Shown one piece after another: positions 7,549-16,545 of a stretch of 64,000 bases of DNA (the stretch's first letter is position 1; each line of letters starts with the position of its first letter). The notes below the pieces were generated by a model. It was not told where the DNA came from and did no database searches. It was given only the letters and a program-made list of their open reading frames with translations. The stretch spans positions 806,001 through 870,000 of the forward strand of contig UGYN01000002.1 of assembly GCA_900457075.1 (NCBI GenBank), read 5' to 3'. The DNA comes from Serratia quinivorans (GTDB lineage: Bacteria; Pseudomonadota; Gammaproteobacteria; Enterobacterales; Enterobacteriaceae). Position numbers and translations under genes: made by a program.

Positions 7549-8217
7549 GCCCATTCCCTTAGTCCATAGCTGAGCTGGAAATCCACCACCGCCGCATAAG
7601 GGCCGGGCAGCAACGGTGCGCGGGTGCGTTCCGGCGTAATGCGGTAGTTCAGCACGTTCTGTCCCACGGCCAGGGCCAACGGTGCCCCCCCGGCTGCCAA
7701 GGCGGATATCCCCGTCGCGCTCATCACTAATGCGCAATGCCAGCCCGGAAGCACCATGCACTTTGACCAGCTCCGGGTTATCGGCGTCCGCCGGGGCGAT
7801 AAAACTGACCGACACCGCCGGCTGCTGGGCGCTCCACAACAGGTTGCCGGTGCGCTGATCCCGGTTGGCGGCCGGACCGCGCAAGCAGTCGCGCAGGTGC
7901 AGCTGCACATTTACCGGCACGCCACGATCCCCCGCCTTCGCCAGCTGTGCCGTAGCGGTACTGCCCAGCCACACCGCCTGATACGCGCTCGCCATCTCCA
8001 GCCGGCAGGCGCTTTCGGTCAGCTCGCCGCGCACATGCAGCACGCCATGGGCGCCTTCCACCTGCCAGTTATCCGCCGCGATGGCTGACGGCATCAGCCA
8101 TAACATTGCGCAGACGCACAATGGCACCATCAACGCCGCTGCGGTAATCACCAGGGCATACAACCATTCATGGCGGTGGTAACCGCCGCCGTTCCATCGC
8201 CGGGATGTTGTTCGCAT
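7545..8217 (-). pseudogene. Fimbrial minor subunit interrupted by a +1 frameshift in a 7-base C/G tract
   Basis: Starting at 8217, a long signal/anchor (ALVITAAALMVPLCVCAMLW) leads to AADNWQVEGAHGVLHVRGEL and a pilin core with ESACRLEM and LRDCLRG cysteines. The frame is good to RISDERDGDIRLGSRG and then is lost at a run of seven C (plus strand 7685-7691). With six C it would continue APLALAVGQNVLNYRI and on to AAVVDFQLSYGLREWA, a normal pilin end, with a stop overlapping the next ATG. The damage is either assembly error, natural inactivation, or a slippage switch; the abundance of similar errors elsewhere in this window favours the first. Confidence 0.75.
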
Positions 8218-8245
8218 CGCTTATCCACCTGTTTTTCAGTGAGCC

Positions 8246-8995
8246 TTATTTGCTGCCCGCCACCGCCTGGCAGCTCGCGCCGTTACAGTTAAAACTCAGC
8301 TGCGGGCGGCCGCCGTAGTCGTTGACGTAGGTCAGCACCGGCGCGTTGCCCAGTGCAGACGCAGCAACTTTCAGCGGCGCACTGCCCTTGGGCGCCACCA
8401 TCAAGGGTTCGAAGCCCGGCGCGCTGGCACCATCTTTTTTGCTGCTGGCGTCAACCAGCGTCACGTAATACGGCGTCGGGTTATTCACCTGGTAGCTGTC
8501 GCCCTGTTTGGTCAGGGTCAGTTTTTCCTGCCACGGCGCGCTGGCTTCCGGGTTGACTATCGCAATCGCCTTCGGCCGGTAGAACAGCTTGATGCGTGTT
8601 TGCAGCGCCAGTTGCAGCGTATTCGGCTTGTCGCTCTTCGGCGGGATCTCGCGCAGGTTGAAGTAGAACAGCGTTTCGCGGTCCTGCGGCAGCGTATTGG
8701 CGGCCGGCAACCCCTGCACCTTCACCTGGCTTTTGGCCCCCGGCTCCAGGCGCTGCACCGGCGGCAATACCGTCAATGGGCTGGTGATTTTTTTGCCGTT
8801 GGCGTCTTCGATCCAGCCCTGCGCCAGGTAAGGCAGCTGCTTATTCTCGTTGCTGATGCTCATGCTCACCGACTTGTCGCCGCCGCTGAAAATCACCCGG
8901 GTGCGGTCCAGCGCGATGGCGGCCGTTGCCTGTTGGGCGCACAGCAGGCCCGCCAGGCCGCCGGCAATTAATGTCACTAGATTATTGGTTTTCAT
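8246..8995 (-). CDS. Fimbrial periplasmic chaperone (PapD/MrpD family)
   Basis: 249 residues with a signal peptide ending QQATAAIALD. The first immunoglobulin-like domain carries the family signatures: ALDRTRVIFSGGDKSVSMSI, LPYLAQGWIED, and LPQDRETLFYFNLREIPP, the strand that contains the donor motif and the conserved subunit-binding basic residues (Arg in DRTRV, Lys in RIKLFYRP). It folds subunits in the periplasm by donor-strand complementation and delivers them to the usher encoded 6 bp upstream. Its end, with paired Cys in FNCNGASCQ, is typical of MrpD-like chaperones. Confidence 0.93.
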   Translation of the reverse strand: MKTNNLVTLIAGGLAGLLCAQQATAAIALDRTRVIFSGGDKSVSMSISNENKQLPYLAQGWIEDANGKKITSPLTVLPPVQRLEPGAKSQVKVQGLPAANTLPQDRETLFYFNLREIPPKSDKPNTLQLALQTRIKLFYRPKAIAIVNPEASAPWQEKLTLTKQGDSYQVNNPTPYYVTLVDASSKKDGASAPGFEPLMVAPKGSAPLKVAASALGNAPVLTYVNDYGGRPQLSFNCNGASCQAVAGSK

Positions 8996-9001
8996 TGTTC
9001 T

Positions 9002-11548
9002 CTACTCTTTAACAGTGTTTAACGCCTTGCCGTTGGCCACCGGGCCGCAAGGCAGTAACAGATTGGTTAATTCGCTCGGCGACAGCGTCTGCGGCAGGGT
9101 AAGGCCGCACTGCTCCGCGCCGCCCCAGCTCACGCTCATCGCTTCCCCGGCATTAATACCGCTCAGGTACACTTCGCCGTTGTCATTGATAATGCCCACC
9201 TCCTGCCGCTTGCCGTTGCGCACCGTGGCGCCAAACGGCGGGGCAGAACCGTCCGCCAGCCGCACGACCGCCATCGCCTTCTCGCCGGCGATCACCTCGA
9301 AGTGCCGGTAGCCAATGGCGCCTTCGGTCAGGGTGGCCTGCGCCACGCTCTGGCTGACGTCGGCGTTTTCCGGCAACGCATTCAGATCGATACTGAACTG
9401 GTTGCGGTAGTAACTGCCGACGTCCACCACCACCGCCTTGCCGAACGCATTTGTCAGCGTCGGTGAGCTGTAACCGCGGATCGGGATCCCCGGCACGCCG
9501 TCGGTATCCAGCAACATGCGGGTGCCCCCACTGATGCTGCTCCGGTGCAAGGCCGCGCCTTTCAGGGTGGCGGTCGCGCCGCCCTGCATCGACAGCCCCA
9601 GCGAGCTGTACTGCCCGGCCTGGTAGCTGGCGCTGGCGTTCACCTGGCTGAGATCGCCGCTGTGGCTGTAGTAACCGCTGGCGGTCGCGCCGCTGCGCGC
9701 AGTGCCGGCGCTCACCTGATAGGTGTCGCGCTCATTGAGCCGGTCGTAATACCCCACCTGATGGGTGTTATCGTTGCGGTTGTAGCTGCCGCTGTAGCTC
9801 AGCGAGCCGTTGCTGCCCCACGGCAGCGACAGCGACAGGTACATGCCGTCGTCGTTGGTGCCGTTATATTTATTGCGATAGCCGGTCAGCGACAGGCTGA
9901 TATTCCGGAAACGCCCCAGATCGAAATAGCGCGACAGCGTCAGGTTATAACGGTCATTGGCCGGCCGGTCCCAGTAGGTCTGGTGGTTGTAATTGAGGTA
10001 GGCACTCAACCCCAGGTCACGGAACTGCTGGTTAAAGGTGATGGTGTACATCTCCTTGCTGCTGTTGGTTCGCGTGCCGTCGCGACGGGCATCCAGGTAT
10101 TCGCCCATCGACATATAGTTACGCTCCGAGAAGCGGTAGCCGGCAAAGGTCACCTGGCTGTCATAGTCGTCAAAGCGCTTGGAATAGCTCAGGCGGTATG
10201 AACCGCCGCTCAGCGTGCCCTGTTGCGGCAGATTGGCGCGCGACTGGGTGGCGTCGAACGACAGAGCGCCAAACATCATCAGGTCACGCCCCACCCCCAG
10301 CGCCAGCGCGTTGTAATCGCCGCCCGCCACGCCGCCGCCGTACAGCGACCAGCCGTTGCTCACGCCCCAGGAAAACTCGCCGGTGCCGAACATCGGCCCG
10401 TCGCTGTGGTGCTGCCAGTCAGCCGGCCGACCGGCCGCTACTTTGTAACGCACCGAGCCCGGTCGGGTCAGGTACGGGATGCTGGCGGTGTCCATCTTGA
10501 ACTCCTGCACGCTGCCGTCCTGCTCTTCCACCCGCACGTCCAGCTGGCCGCTGACCGCGTCGTTGATGTCCTGAATGCGGAACGGCCCCGCCGCCACCTG
10601 GGTTTCATACAGCACGCGCCCTTGCTGGCGGATTATGACTTTCGCATTGCTGCGCGCTATCCCCGTCACCTCCGGCGCATAGCCGCGCAGGTTGGGCGGC
10701 AACATGTTGTCGTCGGTCACCAGGCTGGCACCGGCGAAGCGGAAACTGTCGAAGATGTCGGAATTTAAATAGTCCTCACCCATCGTCAGCCTGGCACCCA
10801 GCTTCGGCAGTGCGCGGTAGGCGTAGTAACGGCTCCAGTCCCAGCTGGTGCGAGTCGGCTCGCCGGAACCGCCCTGGTGATCCAGCCGCGATTGCCAGTC
10901 AGCCCGCAGTCGCCAGGCCCCCAGATTGCCGCCCAGCGTGCCATTGCCGCTGAGGTTATAGCTCTGCGTGCCCTGCTTTTGCTGGCGCTGGCTTTGCGCA
11001 TTCAGGTTGTAATCAAACAGCACCCCCGGGATACCCTCGTCCCAGCGCGAAGGCGGGTCCCAGTTTTCTGCGGTGTATTCCAGGTACGCCTGCGGAATAT
11101 TCAGGTACAGTGCCGCCGCGCCTAAATCGCCGCGCACTTCCATCCCCTCCAGGCTATGGGGATCCAGACACTGGTTTTGGTGCCACCAGGTCAATTTCAG
11201 TAATGCAGATTCTTTTAACCCCAGTTGTTCAACCAACTGCGGCGTAATACAGGCTTCACTGCCTCTGGCATCGTCATCCGGCGGATAAAACGCCACTGGC
11301 TGATCGGTTAATGTCTGTTTATTAATGTGCACGGCAAACAGATAATCACCGGGCATAATAAAGTTGCCGCGAGAAAACTGCTCCAGGTCAATATTGGCGC
11401 GATCCGTCACATCCAGTACGTCGGTATTGAATTCAATATCAGCAGCTACAGCGCAGGCAGCATTCCCCGCCAGAATAAAGGCGATCAACAGCCCCAGAAT
11501 TCTCGGTCGTATCTTCCCTATACAGCCATATGACGGAGTAGTTGACAT
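9002..11548 (-). CDS. Fimbrial outer-membrane usher (FimD/PapC/MrpC family)
   Basis: 848 residues, usual usher length. The signal peptide ends ACAVAADIEF. The N-terminal chaperone-binding domain reads FNTDVLDVTDRANIDLEQFS, followed by GDYLFAVHINKQ. The pore region starts near DYNLNAQS with the conserved GxNLGAWRLRADW segment, the plug region near ITGIARSNAKVIIRQQGRV, and repeated beta-strands such as FNQQFRDLGLSAYLNYNHQTYW. The C-terminal domains hold GVPGIPIRGYSSPTLTNAFG and PPFGATVRNGKRQEVGII and end with a paired-Cys domain. It is the assembly platform and pore for the fimbria encoded around it. Confidence 0.95.
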   Translation of the reverse strand: MSTTPSYGCIGKIRPRILGLLIAFILAGNAACAVAADIEFNTDVLDVTDRANIDLEQFSRGNFIMPGDYLFAVHINKQTLTDQPVAFYPPDDDARGSEACITPQLVEQLGLKESALLKLTWWHQNQCLDPHSLEGMEVRGDLGAAALYLNIPQAYLEYTAENWDPPSRWDEGIPGVLFDYNLNAQSQRQQKQGTQSYNLSGNGTLGGNLGAWRLRADWQSRLDHQGGSGEPTRTSWDWSRYYAYRALPKLGARLTMGEDYLNSDIFDSFRFAGASLVTDDNMLPPNLRGYAPEVTGIARSNAKVIIRQQGRVLYETQVAAGPFRIQDINDAVSGQLDVRVEEQDGSVQEFKMDTASIPYLTRPGSVRYKVAAGRPADWQHHSDGPMFGTGEFSWGVSNGWSLYGGGVAGGDYNALALGVGRDLMMFGALSFDATQSRANLPQQGTLSGGSYRLSYSKRFDDYDSQVTFAGYRFSERNYMSMGEYLDARRDGTRTNSSKEMYTITFNQQFRDLGLSAYLNYNHQTYWDRPANDRYNLTLSRYFDLGRFRNISLSLTGYRNKYNGTNDDGMYLSLSLPWGSNGSLSYSGSYNRNDNTHQVGYYDRLNERDTYQVSAGTARSGATASGYYSHSGDLSQVNASASYQAGQYSSLGLSMQGGATATLKGAALHRSSISGGTRMLLDTDGVPGIPIRGYSSPTLTNAFGKAVVVDVGSYYRNQFSIDLNALPENADVSQSVAQATLTEGAIGYRHFEVIAGEKAMAVVRLADGSAPPFGATVRNGKRQEVGIINDNGEVYLSGINAGEAMSVSWGGAEQCGLTLPQTLSPSELTNLLLPCGPVANGKALNTVKE

Positions 11549-11602
11549 CCGCAGACCCTTATCAATAATTATTTAATTCGCAGTGACAACGTTCAGACAG
11601 GT

Positions 11603-12148
11603 TTAGTAGTAATCCATTTTAAAGCGCACGGTGGAGTAATAACTCCCGGCCTTCATTACCTGATTATTGCCCATCAACCGCAGGCCATAATTAAATTCCA
11701 TGGTACCGGGTTGTAATTCATTTTTTGCCATAGATATACCCGGTGCGGCGACATTCCCCCGCTTATCGGATATTTGCAGGGCAATGCCCTTGGCGTTTCC
11801 GTCAATACCAAATAACCCGGCATCTTCTCTGCCATCAAAGGTCACGGCAAAATATCGCCAGTCATCCAACGCAGGGTTGAATTTCTCCAACGTGCAGTTC
11901 ACCAGTTTAATATTGAATTCATGCAACTCACCCTGGCCATCACGAATAATCTGGCTGACGGGTAATGTCGCCAGGGTAATGGTTTGATCAAGGCTTTCGG
12001 TATCAATGGCGCAGGCGGAGGCGATAATTCTACCGTTCACGGTAACCTCACCACGCCCTTGGTTGGCAGCGTGCGCCAAAGAGGAACACAGCAACAGATT
12101 AACTAACACCGCGCGCCGTAATATCCTTTTTCCACGCTGTGAATGCAT
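11603..12148 (-). CDS. Fimbrial minor subunit (MrpB-like, pilus anchor or terminator candidate)
   Basis: 181 residues with a signal peptide ending SSLAHAANQG. The pilin core has ASACAIDTESLDQTITL and LVNCTLEK cysteines and ends SYYSTVRFKMDYY. The start at 12148 is chosen because GGGAGG precedes it closely; an in-frame ATG 15 nt upstream lies on the wrong side of that ribosome binding site. It shares the AANQGxGxVTxxGxII opening with the major subunit. Its place between major pilin and usher matches MrpB, a chain-terminating subunit in MR/P-type operons; that role is inference. Confidence 0.85.
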   Translation of the reverse strand: MHSQRGKRILRRAVLVNLLLCSSLAHAANQGRGEVTVNGRIIASACAIDTESLDQTITLATLPVSQIIRDGQGELHEFNIKLVNCTLEKFNPALDDWRYFAVTFDGREDAGLFGIDGNAKGIALQISDKRGNVAAPGISMAKNELQPGTMEFNYGLRLMGNNQVMKAGSYYSTVRFKMDYY

Positions 12149-12179
12149 ACTCCCTCCCCACATAGCAAGTTAATAAGCA

Positions 12180-12200
12180 GCATGCGGGTACCCCGCATGC
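12180..12200. terminator. Intercistronic hairpin between major pilin and the next gene
   Basis: GCATGCGGG and CCCGCATGC form a perfect 9-bp stem with a 3-nt loop, 30 bp after the major pilin stop. No T-run follows. Such hairpins commonly stabilise or attenuate major-pilin mRNA so that it exceeds downstream genes. Confidence 0.6.
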
Positions 12201-12230
12201 AATTAACTGTGCGAATTAATCGCCGTGGGC

Positions 12231-12755
12231 TTATTGATACGCCAGGGTAAAGTCAGCAACAGAGTTGAATTCACCCGGGGTGATGGCAGCAGAAGCGCCG
12301 TCGCCCTGCAGGTGGGCGCTGAAGCGCAGAGTAGACTCGCCGTCTTCAATTTTCACCGGTTTACTGGCTGTAGTCAGCGGCAGCAGTTTACCGTCAACGT
12401 CGTTGATGGCGATGCTGGCACCACGTGCAGAGCCTTTCATAGCCAACAGGCCTGGCGCTGCTTCAGACTCGCTACCGGTAAATGTGGTAGTTACATCTTT
12501 AGCGGTTTCAACATCACAACCCACCAGCTTGATCAGAATATCCTGCGGCGTAGACTTGCCGCCGTTTTTCAGCTGTGCAGAGGCGATATCGCCCAGTTTC
12601 ACAGTTTGATCCAGGCTACCAGGTTCAATAGAGCATGGTGCATCAATGATTGAGCCTTTAAAGGTTACGGAGCCGCCACCCTGGTTAGCCGCGTTAGCCA
12701 TAGAGATAGTACCCAGAGTCATTACCGCAGCCAGCATGATTTTGTTCAGTTTCAT
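12231..12755 (-). CDS. Major fimbrial subunit (FimA/MrpA-like pilin)
   Basis: 174 residues with a clean signal peptide (MKLNKIMLAAVMTLGTISMA, cleaved after ANA). The mature pilin begins ANQGGGSVTFKGSIIDAPCS, with the second Cys in KLVGCDVETA. The Gly two residues from the start of GSVTF and the end VADFTLAYQ are standard for donor-strand exchange. First gene of the leftward operon, it has codon usage typical of a highly expressed gene. The promoter must lie in the AT-rich region to its right. Confidence 0.93.
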   Translation of the reverse strand: MKLNKIMLAAVMTLGTISMANAANQGGGSVTFKGSIIDAPCSIEPGSLDQTVKLGDIASAQLKNGGKSTPQDILIKLVGCDVETAKDVTTTFTGSESEAAPGLLAMKGSARGASIAINDVDGKLLPLTTASKPVKIEDGESTLRFSAHLQGDGASAAITPGEFNSVADFTLAYQ

Positions 12756-13157
12756 TGTGTTAATTCCATATATACAATTAGTTTAATAAAGAAAGTGTCC
12801 TTGTGCTTACGCAGCCACTAGCCACTCTTATTTTTTCGCCGCTACAGAGAATCTTGCTAGCCCCCTGTTTTGGCGATGTGAAAATGATACCCCTACCAGA
12901 AACTAAACAGCAAAATAAACTAAATAACCATAAATCAACAACATTAAAAACCAAAAAACATCAATAAATTATATTTTTAAACCGATAATTATCAAATCAA
13001 TGGCATCAAGAAGATTATTACACCAGAATAAAAATAATAAATTATCGCCACTGGAATTTTCTTATGTATGAAATGAGATTTTTCTTGAAAACCAAGTAAT
13101 CTTCGCTAGGATAGCGGCTAACGACAACACCTGCTCATCCACATAAAACTTATAAAC
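12756..13157. promoter_or_regulatory. AT-rich divergent regulatory region of the fimbrial operon
   Basis: 402 bp without a gene and strikingly AT-rich, with A/T runs and curved-DNA character (for example around 12930-13050) that would suit H-NS silencing. It separates the fimbrial operon (leftward) from the ToxR-like regulator (rightward). I see no inverted-repeat pair bounding an invertible promoter and no recombinase gene nearby, unlike the mrp and fim switches. Confidence 0.55.
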
Positions 13158-13991
13158 ATGAAATACATCATAAATAAAATCGTTGTTTTTAACTCTGACG
13201 AATTGACACTATTTCTCTACGAGAATAACCAGATCGTCACCAAACTGACTAAACCGGCAAGCCGGTTGTTGTTGGAACTAATACAGAACAACAAGAAAAA
13301 CATTACCCGGGATGACCTCCTCGAAAGGGTATGGACCACCTATGGTTTCACCGCTTCTAATGCCGGATTAAATAATTACATCAGCGAACTGCGTAAGGCA
13401 TTCGCACTTTTGGGCCTGGTGAACGAAATTATCGTGACTATTCCTAAACTGGGGTTTCGCTTTGAAGCCGATATTGTTCTTACAGAAGCCATGTTGCTGC
13501 CCTCAGAGCCGATGGACAGCCAGGGAGACAACCCCAATAACAAAGTAGAAGTAGAAGTAGAAGTAGAAAACAAAATTATTGAAAAAGGAGCTTCAAAAAA
13601 AAGCTTTCATCCGCGCTCATTCACAAAAAACAAAAAAATCACCGTTTTTATAATACTGGCCGTAGGGGCATTACTGATAGCAATACTGATATCCAGGTAT
13701 AAAGAGCATCATAATTACGCCCCCTACACCAAGGTGTCTGAGTTGAGTAACTGTGAAATTTACGTTATTGGCCATGCGGAAACAGATACCAGCAATACAA
13801 AAAAAGTAATAGACGTGCTTAATGATAAAAAGATTGATTGTGTAAGCAGTGAGAAGGACGTTTTTTACTCAGAAGACAAATTTGATAGCAAATTACAAAG
13901 AGCAATGCTGATTTCAGTTTGCAGTAAAAACAACGAAAACCATTATGATAACTGCTTAAACCTCAAAATACAGAGAGACGCATTAAAATGA
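13158..13991 (+). CDS. Membrane-anchored winged-helix regulator (ToxR/CadC-like)
   Basis: 277 residues. Residues 1-105 form an OmpR/PhoB-type winged helix (TKPASRLLLELI, RDDLLERVWTTYGF, NYISELRKAF, IVTIPKLGFRFEA). An acidic linker, then one transmembrane segment at 161-179 (ITVFIILAVGALLIAILIS), then a periplasmic domain of about 95 residues with Cys199, 228, 255 and 266. This is the ToxR/CadC layout, where a periplasmic signal controls DNA binding from the membrane. The linker contains four GTAGAA hexamers (13545-13568) coding EVEVEVE. It is divergent from the fimbrial operon, so control of that operon is the natural guess. Its stop overlaps the next ATG as ATGA. Confidence 0.85.
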   Translation: MKYIINKIVVFNSDELTLFLYENNQIVTKLTKPASRLLLELIQNNKKNITRDDLLERVWTTYGFTASNAGLNNYISELRKAFALLGLVNEIIVTIPKLGFRFEADIVLTEAMLLPSEPMDSQGDNPNNKVEVEVEVENKIIEKGASKKSFHPRSFTKNKKITVFIILAVGALLIAILISRYKEHHNYAPYTKVSELSNCEIYVIGHAETDTSNTKKVIDVLNDKKIDCVSSEKDVFYSEDKFDSKLQRAMLISVCSKNNENHYDNCLNLKIQRDALK

Positions 13992-14485
13992 AAAATATAC
14001 TCATAGCCTTTAATGCCATTCTTTTTTTTGTATTTTTTTCATTATCTATTCGCGCCGATGAACCTTTTAAGTGCGCATCGCAATACCAATTGCTGATAGA
14101 AAGAGATAATGACTTCACCTCATTTATTGGACGGGTGAATTTGTTTCTAACGGATGATACGGAAGGTTTTTTCAACATCATTGGCACCGTTAAGACGAAA
14201 GAACGTAGCTACTGGCTCTCCAGAAGTAGCTACTTCTCGCTTTCGCCTCTCTCCAGAAGTAGCTACTTCTCGCTTTCGCCTAATGAAACCAATAAGTTTA
14301 AAACCATGAAAATAACCAAAGTAGTCAAACACTCCATAGACTCGACCCCAGAGGACATCTGGTCAAGGGATATCTTGATCGACTCACCTGGCGTTGAGTT
14401 TCATATAGAAATGGCACACTTAAAAGATAATGCGATACTGATAAAAAGTATCAATACTCCGCATCTTATTTGTGCAAAAAAATAA
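13988..14485 (+). CDS. Small exported protein of unknown function, partner of the ToxR-like regulator
   Basis: 165 residues with a signal peptide (NAILFFVFFSLSIRADE). Not recognised. The ATGA overlap with the regulator implies co-translation, reminiscent of ToxR-ToxS pairs where the second protein protects or tunes the sensor, but no ToxS similarity is evident. The middle contains an exact 33-bp tandem duplication (14216-14248 and 14249-14281) giving SRSSYFSLSP twice, and each copy contains a perfect 16-bp palindrome. Two Cys (C29 and near the end) remain. The region is AT-rich like the rest of the island edge. Confidence 0.6.
   Translation: MKNILIAFNAILFFVFFSLSIRADEPFKCASQYQLLIERDNDFTSFIGRVNLFLTDDTEGFFNIIGTVKTKERSYWLSRSSYFSLSPLSRSSYFSLSPNETNKFKTMKITKVVKHSIDSTPEDIWSRDILIDSPGVEFHIEMAHLKDNAILIKSINTPHLICAKK
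14216..14281 (+). repeat. 33-bp perfect tandem duplication within a coding region
   Basis: Two identical 33-bp units in frame (11 residues each). Each includes the palindrome AGAAGTAGCTACTTCT (14222-14237 and 14255-14270), which could drive slippage or hairpin formation. Confidence 0.9.
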
Positions 14486-14512
14486 TCTTTTCTATCAAAG
14501 AGATAAATTAGC

Positions 14513-14544
14513 GCGGGTTATCACCGAGGTAACCCGCCGCTTTT
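14513..14544. terminator. Bidirectional terminator between the exported-protein gene and dusC
   Basis: GCGGGTTA pairs with TAACCCGC around a 9-nt loop, followed by CGCTTTTG on the plus strand. It serves converging genes on both sides. Confidence 0.7.
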
Positions 14545-14550
14545 GTCACG

Positions 14551-15480
14551 TCAGCGACAAATCACCCGCGCAATGTCCTTCGAGTTGGTCAGCGCACGCA
14601 CTTCGCCGAACAACTCGGTGGCCTCGGCATACTCTTTGCGCAAATACCCCAGCCACTGTTTAATCCGCGCCACGTGATACAGGCCGGTGTCGCCCTGTTT
14701 TTCCAGGTGAACGTATTTTTGCAGCAGTTGCACCACCTGCGGCCACGGCATGCGCGGTTCGTTGTATTTCACCACCCGGCTTAGGTTCGGCACGTTTAAT
14801 GCGCCGCGCCCCAGCATCACCGCATCACAGCCTGTGGTTTGCAGGCAGTCTTGTGCGCTTTGGTAGTCCCAGATTTCGCCGTTGGCGATCACCGGAATGG
14901 TCAGCCGCTTGCGGATCTCGCCAATCGCCGCCCAGTTAATGCGCTCGGCCTTGTACCCGTCCTCTTTGGTACGGCCATGCACCGCCAGCTCGGTGGCACC
15001 CGCCTGTTGTACCGCGTCGGCGATTTCAAAACTGCGGCTGTCGCTGTCCCAGCCCAGGCGTATTTTTACCGTTACCGGCAAATGGGCAGGCACCGCTGCA
15101 CGCATCGCTTTGGCGCCCTGGTAAATCAGCTCCGGGTCTTTGAGCAGCGTCGCCCCACCGCCGCTGCCGTTAACCAGCTTGGATGGGCAACCACAGTTGA
15201 GGTCGACACCGTAAGAACCCAGTTCCACCGCGCGAGCGGCGTTTTCTGCCAGCCATTGCGGGTATTGACCGAGCAATTGGATGCGAACCAGCGTGCCGGA
15301 CGGGGTGCGGCTGGCGTGATGCAGTTCAGGGCACAGGCGGTAGAAAGACTTGGCAGGCAGCAGTTGATCAACCACGCGCAGGAATTCGGTGATGCACAGG
15401 TCGTAGTCGTTCACTTCGGTGAGCAGCTCACGCACCAAAGAATCGAGAACGCCCTCCATCGGAGCCAATAATACGCGCAT
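14551..15480 (-). CDS. dusC: tRNA-dihydrouridine(16) synthase
   Basis: With the start at 15480 the protein has 309 residues and begins [20 protein letters not shown], the usual DusC opening; a good AGGGGTGAAC precedes the ATG, whereas the longer ORF start is not supported. It is an FMN-dependent enzyme that reduces U16 of tRNA. The catalytic Cys98 lies in [35 protein letters not shown] (FMN/tRNA contact) and VIANGEIW follow as expected. Length and motifs are normal. It stands as a single gene. Confidence 0.95.
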   Translation of the reverse strand: MRVLLAPMEGVLDSLVRELLTEVNDYDLCITEFLRVVDQLLPAKSFYRLCPELHHASRTPSGTLVRIQLLGQYPQWLAENAARAVELGSYGVDLNCGCPSKLVNGSGGGATLLKDPELIYQGAKAMRAAVPAHLPVTVKIRLGWDSDSRSFEIADAVQQAGATELAVHGRTKEDGYKAERINWAAIGEIRKRLTIPVIANGEIWDYQSAQDCLQTTGCDAVMLGRGALNVPNLSRVVKYNEPRMPWPQVVQLLQKYVHLEKQGDTGLYHVARIKQWLGYLRKEYAEATELFGEVRALTNSKDIARVICR

Positions 15481-15561
15481 GTTCACCCCTGCTAAAAAAG
15501 ACGCGCAATGATACGGGGGAATGCCCGCAGCAGACAAGCATCTCTGGGGAATAAAACCGCG

Positions 15562-16521
15562 CTACGCCAATTGACGCAGCGGAACACCGGCGATAAAGGC
15601 CTCGATGTTTTCGATCGCTTCGCGGAAATAGATTTGATAGTTGCTGTCGGCCACATAACCCAGATGCGGCGTCGCCAACACGTTGGGCAGTTGGCGGAAG
15701 ATGTCGTCGCTCGGCAAGGGTTCAACCTCAAACACGTCCAGCCCGGCACCGGCGATCTGCCCTTGCTGCAATGCGTCAATCAACGCGCTGCGATCGACAA
15801 TCGCCGCACGCGAGGTATTGATCAGATAAGCAGTTTTCTTCATCTCCTGCAGCTCTGGCCGGCCCACCAGCCCACGGCTACGCTCACTGAGCACCAGATG
15901 AACCGAAACAAAGTCGCTCTGTTCAAACAGCGCCTGTTTAGATGCTGCCAGCGTCACCCCCACCTCGGCGGCCCTTTCTGCCGTCAGGTTTTGGCTCCAG
16001 GCCAGCACCCGCATACCAAACGCCTGCGCCACCACCGCCATTTGGCTGCCAATCTTGCCCAACCCCAGCAGGCCCAGCGTCTTGCCCTGCAGGGTCACGC
16101 CAACCGCTTGCTGCCAGGGGCCGTTATTACGCAGGCCGTGATTTTCCACCAGTAAATGTTTTGCCAACCCCAGCAGCAGTGCCCAGCTTAGCTCCATCGG
16201 TGCTGCTGAGCCGCTGGCGGTGCCGCAGACAATAACCCCGCGCTGTGCCGCCGCCGCCAAATCAATAGAGGCATTGCGCATGCCCGAGGTGATCAACAGT
16301 TTTAACTGAGGCAAACGCGCCAGTAGCGAAGCGGTGATTGGCGTGCGTTCACGCATAATCACCAAAATATCGCAGTCCTGCAGATGCACGGCCAGTTCCG
16401 CTTCATCACTAAAATGCTGACCGATGCTGAACACCTCAACCCGATCGCCGAGGGCAGACCAGTCGGCCATGCTGAGCGCGACCTGCTGATAATCATCAAG
16501 AATGGCACATTTTAGTTTCAT
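15562..16521 (-). CDS. D-2-hydroxyacid dehydrogenase (NAD-dependent)
   Basis: 319 residues, usual length. The Rossmann motif GLLGLGKIGSQMA is at 150-162, and catalytic residues are Arg238 (INTSRAAIVD), Glu267 (DVFEVEPLP) and His286 (ATPHLGYV). It reduces or oxidises a 2-keto/2-hydroxy acid in the cytoplasm; the substrate cannot be read from sequence. It sits upstream of nothing on its strand but follows a Usp gene by 24 bp and an IclR regulator, forming a likely leftward operon IclR-Usp-dehydrogenase. Confidence 0.88.
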   Translation of the reverse strand: MKLKCAILDDYQQVALSMADWSALGDRVEVFSIGQHFSDEAELAVHLQDCDILVIMRERTPITASLLARLPQLKLLITSGMRNASIDLAAAAQRGVIVCGTASGSAAPMELSWALLLGLAKHLLVENHGLRNNGPWQQAVGVTLQGKTLGLLGLGKIGSQMAVVAQAFGMRVLAWSQNLTAERAAEVGVTLAASKQALFEQSDFVSVHLVLSERSRGLVGRPELQEMKKTAYLINTSRAAIVDRSALIDALQQGQIAGAGLDVFEVEPLPSDDIFRQLPNVLATPHLGYVADSNYQIYFREAIENIEAFIAGVPLRQLA

Positions 16522-16545
16522 CTTCGGCTCCGGGATTAGGCAAAA

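Noticed and set aside
7051..8217. A 388-residue fused fimbrial protein
   Set aside because: The open frame joins two pilin genes only through a one-base shift; the second gene has its own ATGA-coupled start and signal peptide.
12756..13157. Invertible fimbrial promoter switch
   Set aside because: No bounding inverted repeats or site-specific recombinase gene seen.
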